From: Hysterangium stoloniferum
Lineage: Eukaryota; Basidiomycota; Agaricomycetes; Hysterangiales; Hysterangiaceae
Assembly: GCA_015178975.1 (NCBI GenBank)
Contig: WHVD01000009.1
Coordinates: 868,001-932,000, forward strand
DNA length: 64,000 nt
Direction of reading: 5' to 3'
Positions 37,312 to 48,272 of the stretch are shown here, one piece after another. Each line of letters opens with the position of its first letter. Position 1 is the stretch's first letter. The translations under genes and the position numbers were made by a program. Below the pieces are notes generated by a model. It was not told where the DNA came from. It was given only the letters and a program-made list of their open reading frames with translations, and searched no databases.

Positions 37312-39129
37312 TTTATCTACATTGATGGGGCTGTGTTTTTTCCCTGCCTCCTCAGCCATCTCCTCAGGGAGCTCCGCGACCTCCACGAGAACCCCATCCT
37401 CATCTGACCTGGCATCCTCAGAACTCCTGACTTGTGGCTCTTCATACACATAGCTGCCATACTCCGCCAGGAATTTCCAAAACTCCTTGCAGAGTCTGCA
37501 AAGTTCCTTTGCCACTATGATTTGGACTTTGTTGCTCTTCTGGAGCAACTTGTTTTGGGCCTCTATGCCCTCAGCGATCCATCCCAAGACCTCGTCTAAC
37601 CCAGAAAACCCATCCGACCCGCTGATGTCCCATGCTGTTACGACCAGACAATCCCGCCGGACTCCAGGCATTAACCCGTACGCCCCCACACGCTACAAGC
37701 ACCAATTGTCTGTTTATAGGATTTCCCACCCGGACTCTGTTACATCAAGACTCATTACGTTCGACCTCATTACAACACATATCAGTCACCGGACTTCCCC
37801 CAGACTCCGTCTCTGTCTATGTCCGTCTTTGTCCCATGCATCAGTCACCGGACCCTGCTCAGAATCCCATCACCGCTCTAATCGAGCCCCGTTCCCATTT
37901 TAGTCAAATGACCTGTCACAATTTAGGACTCCACTCCCGCTCCATTTCCCGTTATGGGTTATGCTTTGTCACGATTCGGACTCCGCTCCATTCCATTCCA
38001 TTCCTAACACCAATTTGGTGTTTACTATTCCCATTTTATGTTTTCTTAGTTTCGTTTCATCATTACTGGATTTGGTATGTCATTCACTCCATGGTCTATA
38101 TAAACTGGCAGATGTTGTACATACAATCCAGTCAGAAAATTAGCTTAGATTCCCCCCAGTAATCTAATAACATTTTCCACTCTAAAACCTTACTTGATTC
38201 ACATCGCTCACACTAGTCGGAGCCCACGGGCTCCGGCGCATCTATCTCTCTCAACTATCTCGACTCATGACCCACGACCTCCGACTTACGACCCACGACC
38301 CCCAACTTACGACCTACGACCCACAAACCCTGCCCGGACTCCCCGGGATCCCCGTCCGTCTGTTTGAAATTGGACAACACGATCTAGCGAGGGCGCAGCC
38401 TATAAGCTGAAGCCAAGTCCTACCGGATATCCCGCGGGTTTCTCCGGAAACCTGGCCTGTGTGTGTATCCTAACACATGCCCTGGACCCCGTGGGCTGCT
38501 CGTGTACCAGTGAGCACCTCATCTTGAGGTGTGCACATTGGTAGCAGCCCAGTCCCCGCCCAGACATTTGGTTGCACTCAGTGTTCCAGTCATTACAACC
38601 GGAACACCGTAGGTCATTCCGTGTCGGTAGACAGACTGGTGCCACCTTCCTTGCCTTCTGTTGATATGGTTAGTTCCACGGTACTCCCACAGACCCGAGA
38701 CTTATGTTTTGGGGGCTCTCTGGCTCCCCCTTGAACTTGGACTCAACCTCTGTCACCTTGCGCTGAAAACACCAAGTCAGTTGAAATCAACAAGTTGAAT
38801 TGAGGGACTTACTTTTCCTGTGACAACTGCGGCTCTCTCCACAGCCACCCGGGCTTTCTCCACAGCTACCCAGGCCTTTTCTGCAGCCACCCACGCAGCC
38901 TCCTCCTCATCTCTTTTTCTCTGCCTCACAGCCTCTTCCTCCGCAGCCAATGCCACCTGGTACTCCCTGTCCAGGGCCTCCTCGACCTCCCTCGCCTCCT
39001 TCTCTGCTTCTTCACGTTGTTGGTGCTGTTCCTCTCATTGTGCCAAGATTTGGCCATGCTGAGAGGTGCCTGATATGGAGTGCCCATGGAGGGCCCAGTG
39101 GTTGGCATAGGTCTTCTTGGCATTGGTTT
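37312..39129 (-). pseudogene. Reverse-strand ORF block inside G1: coiled-coil plus cysteine-cluster protein
   Basis: Read on the minus strand between pol and the 3' LTR. A charged coiled-coil segment at 39040-38820 (REEAEKEAREVEEALDREY, then EEEAVRQRKRDEEEAAW) is followed at 38620-38490 by a cysteine cluster (CSGCNDWNTEC, GLGCYQCAHLKMRCSLV). After a solo LTR (37636-38475) the frame resumes at 37630-37312 (GFSGLDEVLGWIAEGIEAQN, ending HSPINVDK). The C-x2-C...C-x2-C-x6-C spacing recalls fungal Zn(II)2Cys6-like proteins. A second copy lies at 58051-58431 (-). A stop (CAA-TGA-GAG context near 39036) and the solo LTR break this copy. Function unknown. Confidence 0.6.
37636..38475 (+). mobile_element. 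Solo LTR, family 1 (inside G1)
   Basis: 840 bp, TGTTACGACCAG...TATCCTAACA, flanked by CATGC duplications (37631-37635 and 38476-38480). It keeps more CpG than the G1 LTRs and so looks younger. It splits the reverse-strand cysteine-cluster ORF. Confidence 0.92.
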
Positions 39130-39332
39130 TGGACCATATGGTGAAGATGGGGGAGATAAAGAAGAAGAAATTTCATTTTTTCAAAATTTTATATAGGCTC
39201 ATCGTGTCTGAACCTTACCTTCCAGATCACATGACCCTTTGACACATATGTGTAACTGACATGACCTTTGACACATGTGCATAGCCGACAAGAACCTTAT
39301 CTAGGTCTAGAGCCTCTTTGGGACTTTGGCAT

Positions 39333-39345
39333 AAAGGGAGGGTAC
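39333..39345 (+). other. G1 polypurine tract
   Basis: AAAGGGAGGGTAC directly precedes the 3' LTR start at 39346, the expected plus-strand primer site for an element read left to right. Confidence 0.75.
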
Positions 39346-40165
39346 TGTTATGACTGGAAATCCCACCGGACTCTGGGCACTAACTCATACGCACCTGTGC
39401 CCTATACACACCAATTGTCAGTTTACCAGAATTCCCACCTGGACTCCGTACATCAGATTTGTCCACATTCGACCTCGTTACGTCGTGTATCAGTCACTGG
39501 AATACCCGCCAGACTCCATCCCTGTCTATGTCTGACCTCATCCCACGCATCAGTCACTGGACCCTGCTCGGAAAACCTGTCATCACTCTAACTGAGCCCT
39601 GTTCCCGTTTTAGTCAAATGACCTGTCACGATTCGGACTCCACTCCCACTCCATTTCCCATTATGGTCTATGATTTGTCATGATTTGGACTCTGCTCCAT
39701 TCCATCCTGTTCCTAACACCAATTTGTTGTTTACTATTCTTGTTTTATGTTTTGTTAGTTCCGTTTCATTATTACTGGATTTGGTATGTCATTCACTCCA
39801 TGGTCTATATAGTCTGGCAGATGTTGTACACACAATCCAGTCAGAAAATCGGCTTAGATTCCCACCAGTAATCTAATACATTTTCCACTCTAAACTCCTC
39901 CTTGAATTACACCGCTCTTGCTAGTTGGAGCCCATGGGCTCCAACACATCTATCTCTCTTATTATCTCGACTCCCCGACCTCTTGACCCACGACCTCCGA
40001 CCTACGACCCCTCGACCCACGAACCCTGCCCGGACTCCCTGGGATTCCAGTCCGCCTGTCTGAAATTGGACAACACGATCTCGGGCGCAGCCTATAAGCT
40101 GAAGCCAAGTCCTACCGGATATCCCACAGGTTTCTCTGGAGACCCGCCATGTACATACCCTAACA
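39346..40165 (+). repeat. G1 3' LTR (LTR family 1)
   Basis: 820 bp, TGTTATGACTGG...CCCTAACA, clearly homologous end to end with 28731-29555. It is followed by the right TSD ATACC (40166-40170). Confidence 0.92.
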
Positions 40166-40545
40166 ATACCACCCAAAGGAGTATATGAATCATGGGACAG
40201 GGTGGCAAAGGAGTGGACTGAAATACCACCAGAGACATGCCAGAAGCTAATAGAAAGCATGCCTAGGAGGATACAGGCAGTTTTAAAGGCAAAGAGGGGT
40301 CATACAAAGTATTAGATTGTAAAATAATAGAGGGTCAAAAAACTGCCCCAATGAGTGATTATTTTGTTTGATTTATTGAGCAATGAGTTTTGATTGGAAT
40401 TACATGATTTATTTAGTTGGTAGATAGCCAACATGTTCTAGTATATCATGTGGATTCTTCAGAATTTTTGCTGATGTCATTCCTTCACACAATATCAATC
40501 TTTCTAAAATGCACAAAAATTGGGGCAGTTTTTTGACCTACTGTA

Positions 40546-42189
40546 CATCTGACCTATATGATGACATAAGCATGACATCATAGCTTTCCTTATCAGGGGA
40601 GTAAAAAAATGAATAATGGGCATGGTGCATCTGGACATTTTTTTTGCTCTTGTAATGAACTACCAGTTTTTACTAGTTTCAGTATTTAGTGTATCCCCCC
40701 TTGGCCTTTAGCACTGCAGCAACCCTTCTAGGCATGCTCTTGATCAATTCAAGGCATTTCTCCCTTGGAATACCCTCTTATTTCACCTCCACCCTCTCCC
40801 AGAGCTCCAACATGCTCTTGGGTGTCTCAGAGTACGTTCCAAGCCTTCTCTTCAACTCCCACCATAAGTGTTCTATTGGATTCAGGTCTGGAGACTGTGT
40901 AGGCCAGTCTAAAACCTCCACCCAATGGTCCTTAAACCAATCCTTGGCCAACTTGCAAGTATGTTTAGAGTCATTGTCCTGCTGGAAGACAAACCTTTCC
41001 CTGTCCATCCCATAATACTCCACTGTTTTGAAGATATAGTCCTCCAATATGTCCCTGTACATCTCCCCATCCATCCTCCCATCCATCTTGTACATGTACC
41101 CCACACCATGTGCTGTCATGCATCCAAATCATCAGATTCCCCCCTCCAAATTTGATAGTTCCATTGATATGCTGCTGAGTGAGTGCAGAACCTGGTCTTT
41201 TCCACACCCACAACCTCCCATCAGAGCCAAATGATTGATTTTGGTCTCATTTGAGAAGACAACCCTAAACCAGTCCTCCTCAGTCCAATGCTGGTACTTC
41301 AATGCATTACAAATTGTCTGTGTGCAGACATTGAAGGAGAGGTGGGACTTGGTCTGGGAGGCATTATCAACCTGTCTAGAGATGATAGAATGAGCCAGGT
41401 GGTGATGATCCCTGGGGGGGTTTGGGAGGACAACCTCTGGAAGGTGTTGGAAGTGGACCAGGGAGTTGGGAATGAATTTCTGATACTGTAGACTGCCCAA
41501 TATGGAGTTTAGAAGCAATTGTTCTGCAGGAGTGACCCTCCTGGAGAAGGGAAATAACAAAGAGTTTTGTTTCAGCAGAGTGCTTCTTCATAATGTGGTG
41601 GGAGGGTGAAATGAGACAAAGGTTCATATAAATATGTTATTTAAACATGTGGTCACATGACCTTGTTGAACCTAACCAGAAATTGTCACAGTCATATGAA
41701 CCTTAGTTGAGTTTCTGTTGAATTTTAGGCTTTTGCACTCTGACTTACCAAGGTTGACCAAATGGCTACCCCACACTGTATCTGGATATACCACACTGTA
41801 CACAGCTACACCAAGCCACATTACCCTCTGTCAAATATACCATGCCTTACTACCATCATCCCTACATAATTTAGACATTTTACTATTTAGTCTCAAATGT
41901 TTCAAGACCTATACCTCAGTCGAGTCACTATCTATGTCAACTGAGGTACATTACCACAACTATATCTTGCCTTCACACTCTTACCTTGATGTAATATGAT
42001 GTATTTCTTACAGGTAGTAAATATCAGTCAAGTCACTATCTGTGTCGACTGAGCATATTTCTTACAGTTTCATGTGTCAGTTGAGAGAGCAAAAAAAGTG
42101 ACTGGATGCACCATGTCCATTGTTCATTTTTTACCCTCCTGATAAGGAAGGCTATGGTGTCATGCTTATGTCATCATATAGGTTAGATG
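40546..42189 (-). mobile_element. Tc1/mariner element C (minus orientation)
   Basis: Ends CATCTGACCTATATGATGAC (40546 on) and the inverted GTCATCATATAGGTTAGATG (to 42189), with terminal repeats of about 100 bp. Flanking TA dinucleotides are at 40544-40545 (shared with element A) and 42190-42191. It is a different family from A and B. Confidence 0.85.
40679..41591 (-). pseudogene. Tc1-family transposase of element C (broken)
   Basis: Minus-strand ATG at 41591 (MKKHSAETKLFVISLLQEGH, HTH region) to TGA at 40681-40679 (KAKGGYTKY). Catalytic segments are SNETKINHL (usual first Asp replaced by Asn), FQQDNDSKHTCKLAKDWF and WPTQSPDLNPIEHLWWELK. At least three frame changes (near 41500, 41150 and 41110) split it. 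About 304 codons in the original. Confidence 0.8.
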
Positions 42190-42250
42190 TATACCTCTTA
42201 CTTCTGATTTCTTCTGATTTTTATCTATTTTATTTCTGGAGCTGTGATCC

Positions 42251-42620
42251 TGTTAAGGCAACACTAACAAGGCTACCAAAACACAAAAAGAAACAAGAGA
42301 GAGAGGGTAAGATAAGGAGTAGGAGAATAGAAGTTCTAATGACTTAAGAATGTCACACTTGTATTTAGTGGAAATCCTAAGAGATTGAAACTGGGGTAAC
42401 TATGTACATCTTAGGGTATTTATACTAAAGGGAAAATTAAATGAAGTTATTATTGAAGGTTCAAACCTTAGAAGAAAATTAAAATAAAGTTAAATTTTAT
42501 ATTTGACACATGTATGTCACATGAATGTCATTGTGTGGCCACAAACAGTCTTTCAAGCCATTTCATGTTCATGTGATGTGTGACAAACAAACAAAACAAA
42601 AATAAAATAAAATAAAATAA

Positions 42621-42651
<31 letters not shown>

Positions 42652-42686
42652 CTAAAATAAAAAATATGTATATATGAGCCCTGACA
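42251..42686. mobile_element. LTR-like insertion in the MITE right arm
   Basis: 436 bp, TGTTAAGGCAAC...GAGCCCTGACA, flanked by GATCC (42246-42250) and GAACC (42687-42691). The MITE left arm shows the empty site as GTGAACCCC when read inverted, so the duplication was GAACC with one later change. It contains AAATA and AACTA short tandem repeats (42599-42656). Family unknown. Confidence 0.6.
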
Positions 42687-42737
42687 GAACCCCTCTTCCA
42701 ATTTCACCAAACATCTAGATGCTTTTTTGGGTCACTG

Positions 42738-42894
42738 TAGCTCAATCAACCAAAGGGTCAAAGTACTAAGAGTCATGAGGTAAGGGGTTGTGGCTTGCTG
42801 AAGATGCCTTCAAGAGTATTAGATAGGAATAATAGGACTTGAGAACTAAAGGGGGGTAATCTAATCAATTTTTGAACTGGGGAACCTGTAGCAT
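42738..42894. other. Old repeat-derived spacer
   Basis: No gene. A segment with CAAGCCACAACTC-like words (read inverted) recurs in degenerate form at about 61610-61730, so this is part of another old repeat. Confidence 0.4.
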
Positions 42895-44105
42895 TGTTAA
42901 GAACTGGAATGGGAGGTTCAGGGAACCAATGGGGACCAAACAGAAGGATTTGGCTTCAGCTTATGTGCTGTGCCCTCGCAAAGGTACTGTTGAATGTCCT
43001 TAAATTTCAAATGTATAAGGTAATACTCAGTGATTGGAAACCGAGCTATATGTGAACAGTTGGAAACTGAAGTGACAAATATTGGAGTTGGGGTCAAAGT
43101 TGTAAATGTATGTTGGGTTGTGAAATTGGATGGTGTCAGAATGTGGAGGTCATGAAATCAGATGGCATCAGAATGTGGAGGTCATGAAATTGGATAGTGG
43201 AGTCAGAGACTAGAGGTGTATCTAAGTTGATATTCTGATTGCTTAGTAGCTACATTACAATGGGTTTATATACAAGTTATCAGCATCTAGAAAATACTAA
43301 CTAAGGGAAGAGCAGAAATACCAATGACAAATAAACTTGACCAAGTGTTATGACCAGAAAACCCGCCGGACTCTGGGCACTAACTTACATATATACACCT
43401 GCACCCTGCACACACCAGTTATCAGTTTACCAGAATACCCACCAGACTCCATACATCAAACCTGTCCATGCTTGACCTTCATCACTTCATGTATCAGTTA
43501 CCAGAATACCTGCCAGAACCCGCTCCTGTCTATCTCTGACCCTGTCCCATGTATCAGTCACTGGACTCTGCTTGGAAAACCCAACAGCCCTCTAACTGAG
43601 CCCTGTTCCCGTTATGGTCAAATGACCTGTCACGATTCAGACTCCATTCCTGCCCCATTCCCATTATGGTTTAGCTACCTGTCATGATTCGGACTCCACT
43701 CCACTCCATTCCATTCCTAACACCAAATCTGGTGTTTACTTATCTCGTTTCATGTTTGCTAGTTAAGATTTCATTATTACTGGATTTAGTATGTGATACA
43801 TTCCACAGTCTATATAGTCTGGCAGATGTTGTCCATACAATCCAGTTAGAAAATCAGCTTAGATTCTCCCCAGTAATCTCAGTATATTTTCCACTCTGTT
43901 CTCCTCTTTGAAACACACCACTCTTACTCGTCGAAGCCCACAGGCTCTGACCAATCTATTGCTTGACCTCTGACTCATAACCTCTTGAGTCAATGAGGGT
44001 GTACATCAGTGTCAGGTTTACTGATGGTGGCTGATATGATAATGTGATGATAACTTGAGGTGATAGCATTGTCAGTTATCCTCAGGTTGTGACATGGTTG
44101 TAACA
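42895..44105 (-). mobile_element. LTR family 2 copy interrupted by LTR family 1 fragment
   Basis: 42895-43345 and about 44000-44105 match the two ends of the family 2 LTR at 35889-36779 (TGTTAAGAACTG...GGTTGTAACA). In between, from 43346, a family 1 LTR (TGTTATGACCAGAAAACC) runs to about 43996, where it stops short. The family 1 3' end and about 200 bp of family 2 are missing, so a deletion followed the insertion. Confidence 0.7.
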
Positions 44106-44855
44106 GTATCTCCCCATTTAGCTGAAATCCCAAGGAGGATGATAATCTAGATCTTGTTACATAAAATTTGTCAGGTACGAGTCTTGTGTCATGACATCAT
44201 GTGACCTGGTAAAAAATTGCATATAAAATTTGTAGGAATGCTGGCACTTGGATTTTCAACTCTTTCTCTTCAACCACAATGACCATGGGTTCTGGCTCTA
44301 GACCTTTCCCACCGAGAGTGACTGTAGCCCCTATGTTGGGTCCAAACAGATCACCAAGTGCACAAGAGCATCATCGACAGCTCGAGGAGAAGAAAAACGC
44401 CTGTGAGGAGGAGGAATGGAGAGAGATAGAAGTGAGTGGAGGTGGAGGAGCAGAGGATGGCAGATGAGGAGGCTGCTCACAGTGTTCAGATGGCCAAGCT
44501 TGTGAGAGAAAAGCAGAGGGAGGTGACTAGGGCATGAGAAGAGGAGGTGAGGAAGAAGTGGGAGGGTAAGATGAGTCGGGAGTGTCATTGCACTTGTGAC
44601 CTCTCTGATGTCCTTTACAGCACAAAGAAATGACACTGTTGGATACCGATGGTGAAGAGGATGAAGAGGAAGAAGTGGCGGCACCTTTGAGCCCTAAGGT
44701 ATGTTTGTTTCCTTAATTATTATTTTAGTTTTACTAATTTCAGTAACAGTAACAAAAATTGGATATCAAGTTAGCATTGGAAAAGGAGAACAAAGGCCTA
44801 GAATACAGTACCCTTGATCTAGTCAAATAATGAAAGAAAAAATGACCATCATTTA
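44106..44855 (+). pseudogene. Gypsy lineage G2: leader and gag-like N-terminus (broken)
   Basis: A TATA-like CATATAAAATTT lies at 44220, and a 62-codon frame from 44279 (MTMGSGSRPFPPRVTV) has a coiled-coil-like charged stretch continuing in other frames (MAKLVREKQREV near 44490). Assigned to G2 only because a protease/RT follows. The gag domain itself is not recognised. Confidence 0.4.
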
Positions 44856-44905
44856 TTGAAAAGGGACCCTCCAAGTGGTTACTCCAGTATAGGAATTTCT
44901 GCACT

Positions 44906-45757
44906 ACATGTATACAGGCATATAGGGACCTCAGACTCCTCTGAACTAGTTAAGATCAGACTGGATGCTGGAGCTGACCCTTTCTTAATTTCAGAAGACT
45001 TCTACAAGGGATTGGAGAATCAACTGAAACTGAACAAGGTCTTAAATTGCATCTTATCCAGCTCACTGGTAATGCTAAGGTTTTGGGATATGTCAACATC
45101 CCCATCTATCTTGAGGATGAGAGTGGAATACTACTCAGATTTATAGCTGAAACATATGTTGTCAGAGGAATGACCATACCAATTCTTCTAGGGGAAGATT
45201 TCCATGTTAACTATGAAATAAGGACTTTGAGAGATCAACCATTGGGATCCAGGTTGATCCTCCCTAGAAGAATGGGGTCTTTGAAGAGTGATGCACAGCC
45301 AATCTCAATGCCCATGTTTCAGACCTCCCTGGGTAACAGAAAGGTCATCGATGAACAGATGGACACTTTGTTTCAACAAGGAGTCATCAAACCATCTAAG
45401 TGCCCATGGGGAGCACCAGTCTTCATTGTCTATCACAATGGAAAGCCCCAAGTGGTGATAGTCTACCAAAAATTAAACAGTCTCGCTGTTCCCAATTAGT
45501 TCCCATTACCATGCCAGTCAGAAATAATGCAAGCCTTATCTGGATCCAATGTCTTGTCTTCTTTTGACATGCTAGCAGGATTCACCCAATTTGAGATGCT
45601 GGAAGAAGATAAACCAAAAACCACCTTCAGATCCCATAGAGGACTGTGGCAGTTTACATGGATGCCATTTGGACTAAGGAATGGACCCTTGATCTTTCAA
45701 CAAGTAATGCAAGCCATACTTGCACCTTACCTATGGATTTTCTGCTTGGTTTACATA
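44906..45757 (+). pseudogene. G2 protease and N-terminal reverse transcriptase (broken)
   Basis: The retropepsin-like motif LDAGADPFLISEDFYK (44961 on; usual D-T/S-G) is followed, after a frame change near 45040, by IPILLGEDFHVNYEIR and RT blocks VIKPSKCPWGAPVFIV, SSFDMLAGFTQFEM and WQFTWMPFGLRNGPLIFQQV. There is a stop at 45497. The frame stops at CLVYI, the first half of the Y-I-D-D catalytic motif, where a Tc1 element begins at TA 45756-45757. Confidence 0.8.
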
Positions 45758-46990
45758 CAGTAGGCAACAAAACTGTTCACATGTTTCTTCATTTTGAAAA
45801 GACCCTTTAACACTGGCTCAAAATAAATTCTGAAAGAAGCTTTTATATCGCTAAATGTTGATTACATAACCATTATGCCATATGTCCATTTATGGCCATG
45901 TAATAATAGGATTAATGAAGCCTTTACATGCAAAAAGTTTTGTTCCTTATACTTTATAAACCCTATATACTAAACTAGTACTTGGTATACCCTCCCTTGG
46001 CCTTAACTACAGCTTCAACTCTTCTAGGCATACTTTCTATCAAGTTCTGACACACCTCCTTTGGTATCTTCTCCCATTCCACTTGACAGCACTCCCAAAG
46101 CTCCTCCACTCCACTAGGTAGTGTGTTAGTGTCAGCTAGCCTCCTTTTCAAGGGTTTAGATCTGGAGACTGTGCTGGACATTTTATGTATAACAGTGTAG
46201 CCATGGTCATCAAATCACTTTTGAGCTAGTTTGCTAGTATGCTTTGGATCATTATCCTGCTAGAAGATGATATCAGATGGAGTTTTTTTGTAAAACTCAA
46301 GGGATTGCTGAAGTTCATCCTCCAAGATAGAACAGTAAAGCTGTGAATCCATCTTCCCTTCAATCCTAGTGGTATATCCAATGCCTTCCCAAAGTATGCA
46401 ACCCCACATCATCACACTACCACCACCAAGCTTCAATGTTCCCTCCACCTGCCTATCAGTCAACCCCTCCCACCACCTTTTTCTACACCCGCTTCCTTCC
46501 ATCTGACCCAAGATGATTGATTTTGGTCTCATAAGAGAATACAACTCTCTTCCAGTCCTCCAGAGTGTACTTCTGATGTCTCTCTGCCCACTGTAGCCTC
46601 TCCCTCCTGTGAGATCATCTCAGAAGAGAACACTTCTTCTTCACCATAAGTTTTAGGCCAGCCTTGTGTAAGACATGACAAACAGTTTGGGAGGAGAGGG
46701 ACTTATTTGTGACATCCTGAAGAGACTTGGTAACTTGCACTGCATTATCAGATTTCTGCCTGTAAATGAGATGCTTAGCATAGCTGACATCAGCAGATGT
46801 AAGCTTAGTTGGATGACCACCAGAGGACTTGAAAACCTCAGGACAGTATTTAGAGTGCATTTTTGAGATAGTTCCAATACTAACACCAGTCACAGAGTCA
46901 GGTATTTGGGGGAGTCTGGATAGTGGGTTGACATTACTGTGGACTCACCCTGCATGATGTAAGATTTCTAGACCAGGGTATGTGGTGTAT
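45758..46990 (-). mobile_element. Tc1/mariner element E, left part and transposase (broken)
   Basis: Begins CAGTAGGCAACAAAACTG after TA. The minus-strand transposase remnant runs from about 46893 (GVSIGTISKMHSKYCPEVF, HTH side) through GGGSVMMWGCILWEG (46430) to MPRRVEAVVKAKGGYTKY with stop at 45975. It contains frame changes. Its right terminal repeat is not here but at 47788-48010 in the wrong orientation, because of an inversion. The end near 46990 is approximate. Confidence 0.75.
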
Positions 46991-47017
46991 ACTGCCCCCC
47001 ATGTGGCCAGTCAATGA

Positions 47018-47787
47018 TTAGTGTTCTTGTATGACCTGGCCCATTGCAAAGCCACATGGTCTGTGTTGAGGAGAATGGTTGAAAATGAACCAGTCCTTTC
47101 TTAGCTGCCAATGCTTCTCATTCCATGGCAGAGTAGTTGCATTCCACCTTTTAAGTGTGTGGCTCCAGTAGGCAATGACACACTCAACAGTGACACTGGT
47201 ATTGTCAAACTTGTAAGCCCAAGAGTCAGTCCAAGTGATTTCAGGTTCCTTGGTTTTATAGTGAGTGACAAACACAGGTACTCCTCATGATTGCTTGAAG
47301 GTGGATTTTGCTTGAGTATAAATTTTTGTATCCTTTAAATCCCATAGAACCATTTTCTGAACTTGTTGAAGGCAACATCCTAGGGCAAAATTGGAAGTGT
47401 CCATATACAAATGATAGGGCATTCTACTGATCAGGTGTCCCAATACTGGAGTGGAGCTTAATGCAGCTTTAGTATCCTCAAATCCTCTGGCATGTTCAGA
47501 GTTCCAAGTCCAACAAGTCCCTTTCTTCAACAGATCAAACAATGGGGAGACTATCCAGGAATAGAATGGTATGTATGTAGGCTGAAAAGTATAAGACCAT
47601 TCTGAGGAAGTGCTGGAGTTCCACTATTTTACTGGAGATACCTTGTGTCCCAGCAGAAGGATAGAGTTGCACCCAACATAGCATTTCTTTGGGGAGTGTT
47701 ATACTGGCTGCAATGATGGCTTGTAGTACTTCATCCAAATGATTTAAATGATCATCCCAGGTCTTAAAAAAATCACAATATCATCTA
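47018..47787 (-). pseudogene. G2 RT C-terminus and RNase H, inverted
   Basis: Read from 47787 leftward: D-D-I-V-I-F directly after TA, the missing half of the RT catalytic motif left at 45755; then HLNHLDEVLQAIIAA, KGTCWTWNSEHARGFEDTK, the RNase H start YHLYMDTSNFALGCCLQQ, and IAYWSHTLKRWNATTLPWNEKH. A homopolymer frameshift lies just after VIF. Opposite orientation to 44906-45757, so an inversion has moved it. Confidence 0.8.
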
Positions 47788-48010
47788 CAGTAGGCAACAA
47801 AACTGTTTGCATGTTTCTTCATTTTGAAAAGATGCTTTAACACTGGCTCAAAATAAATTCTAAAAATTCTGAATAAATTATGAAAGAAGCTCTTATATCA
47901 CTAAATGTTGATTACATAACCATTATGTCATATGCCCATTTATGGCCATGTAATAATAGGATTAATGAAGCCTTTACATGTGAATGGTTTTGTTGCCAAG
48001 AATCACATAC
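47788..48010. repeat. Element E terminal repeat, displaced copy
   Basis: Begins CAGTAGGCAACAAAACTG next to TA 47786-47787 and follows the sequence of 45758-45960 closely (both contain GGATTAATGAAGCC). It is the right terminal repeat of element E carried along with the inverted RT fragment. Confidence 0.7.
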
Positions 48011-48064
48011 TGTAGTAAAGAAGTGGTCTAAAAATATTCATGATCACATTACTCTGTTTCCACA

Positions 48065-48080
48065 CCCTAAACCCTAAACC
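48065..48080. repeat. Short CCCTAAA telomere-like repeat
   Basis: Two and a bit units of CCCTAAA. Too short to be a telomere; common fungal telomeres are TTAGGG, so this is probably incidental. Confidence 0.6.
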
Positions 48081-48272
48081 TTAAACACAAAAGTCACATG
48101 ATTTGTTCTTTTTTTTATTTTTATTTTTTTTAATACATTTATATACCACATCGCATAACGAAGATACATAGTGGTTGGGGAGAGAACTACCCTAACGGTC
48201 GGTGGAGAAAAGGTGGGATGTGAATGCAGTGGGTTGGGATACGTGGGAGGGTCTAATGCAGGGCGGGGGTGA

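Larger units (their letters stand above)
28731..40165 (+). mobile_element. Full-length Ty3/gypsy chromodomain retrotransposon (element G1), with nested insertions
   Basis: LTR (28731-29555), gag with zinc knuckle, protease, reverse transcriptase, RNase H, integrase with HHCC finger and DDE core, chromodomain, a reverse-strand ORF block, polypurine tract and 3' LTR (39346-40165), flanked by ATACC duplications. Three later insertions sit inside: a Tc1 copy (33478-35084), a solo LTR of another family (35889-36779) and a solo LTR of its own family (37636-38475). Without them the element would be about 8.1 kb. The coding sequence is ruined by stops, frameshifts and active-site substitutions. Confidence 0.92.
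27499..40543 (+). mobile_element. Tc1/mariner element A, split by a gypsy retrotransposon
   Basis: Starts CAGTGGGTCAAAAAACTG at 27499 after TA (27497-27498) and ends in the inverted form at 40543 before TA (40544-40545). The two parts, 27499-28730 and 40171-40543, total about 1.6 kb and match the intact-length copy at 33478-35084. Each terminal repeat is about 215 bp and carries the end motif again in inverted form at its inner edge (27503-27520 and 27690-27707). The 11.4 kb gypsy element between the parts has 5 bp target duplications. Confidence 0.85.
27392..42737. mobile_element. Foldback MITE-like element, interrupted by later insertions
   Basis: The left end CAGTGACCCAAAAAAGCAT (27392 on) is matched inverted at the right end, closing with TTTTGGGTCACTG at 42737. 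Both sides are flanked by TA. The left arm is 27392-27498 and the right arm is 42190-42250 plus 42687-42737. The arms are near-perfect inverted copies meeting at a palindrome around GAGGTA/TACCTC, so the empty element would be only about 215 bp. It encodes nothing itself. Everything between 27499 and 42189 entered later at TA dinucleotides in the palindrome centre. Confidence 0.75.

Noticed and set aside
37960..38143. Repeated small ORFs with DLVCHSLHG-type endings in several places
   Set aside because: They are translations of LTR family 1 copies, not genes.
48065..48080. Telomere or chromosome end
   Set aside because: Only about two CCCTAAA units with ordinary repeat sequence on both sides.
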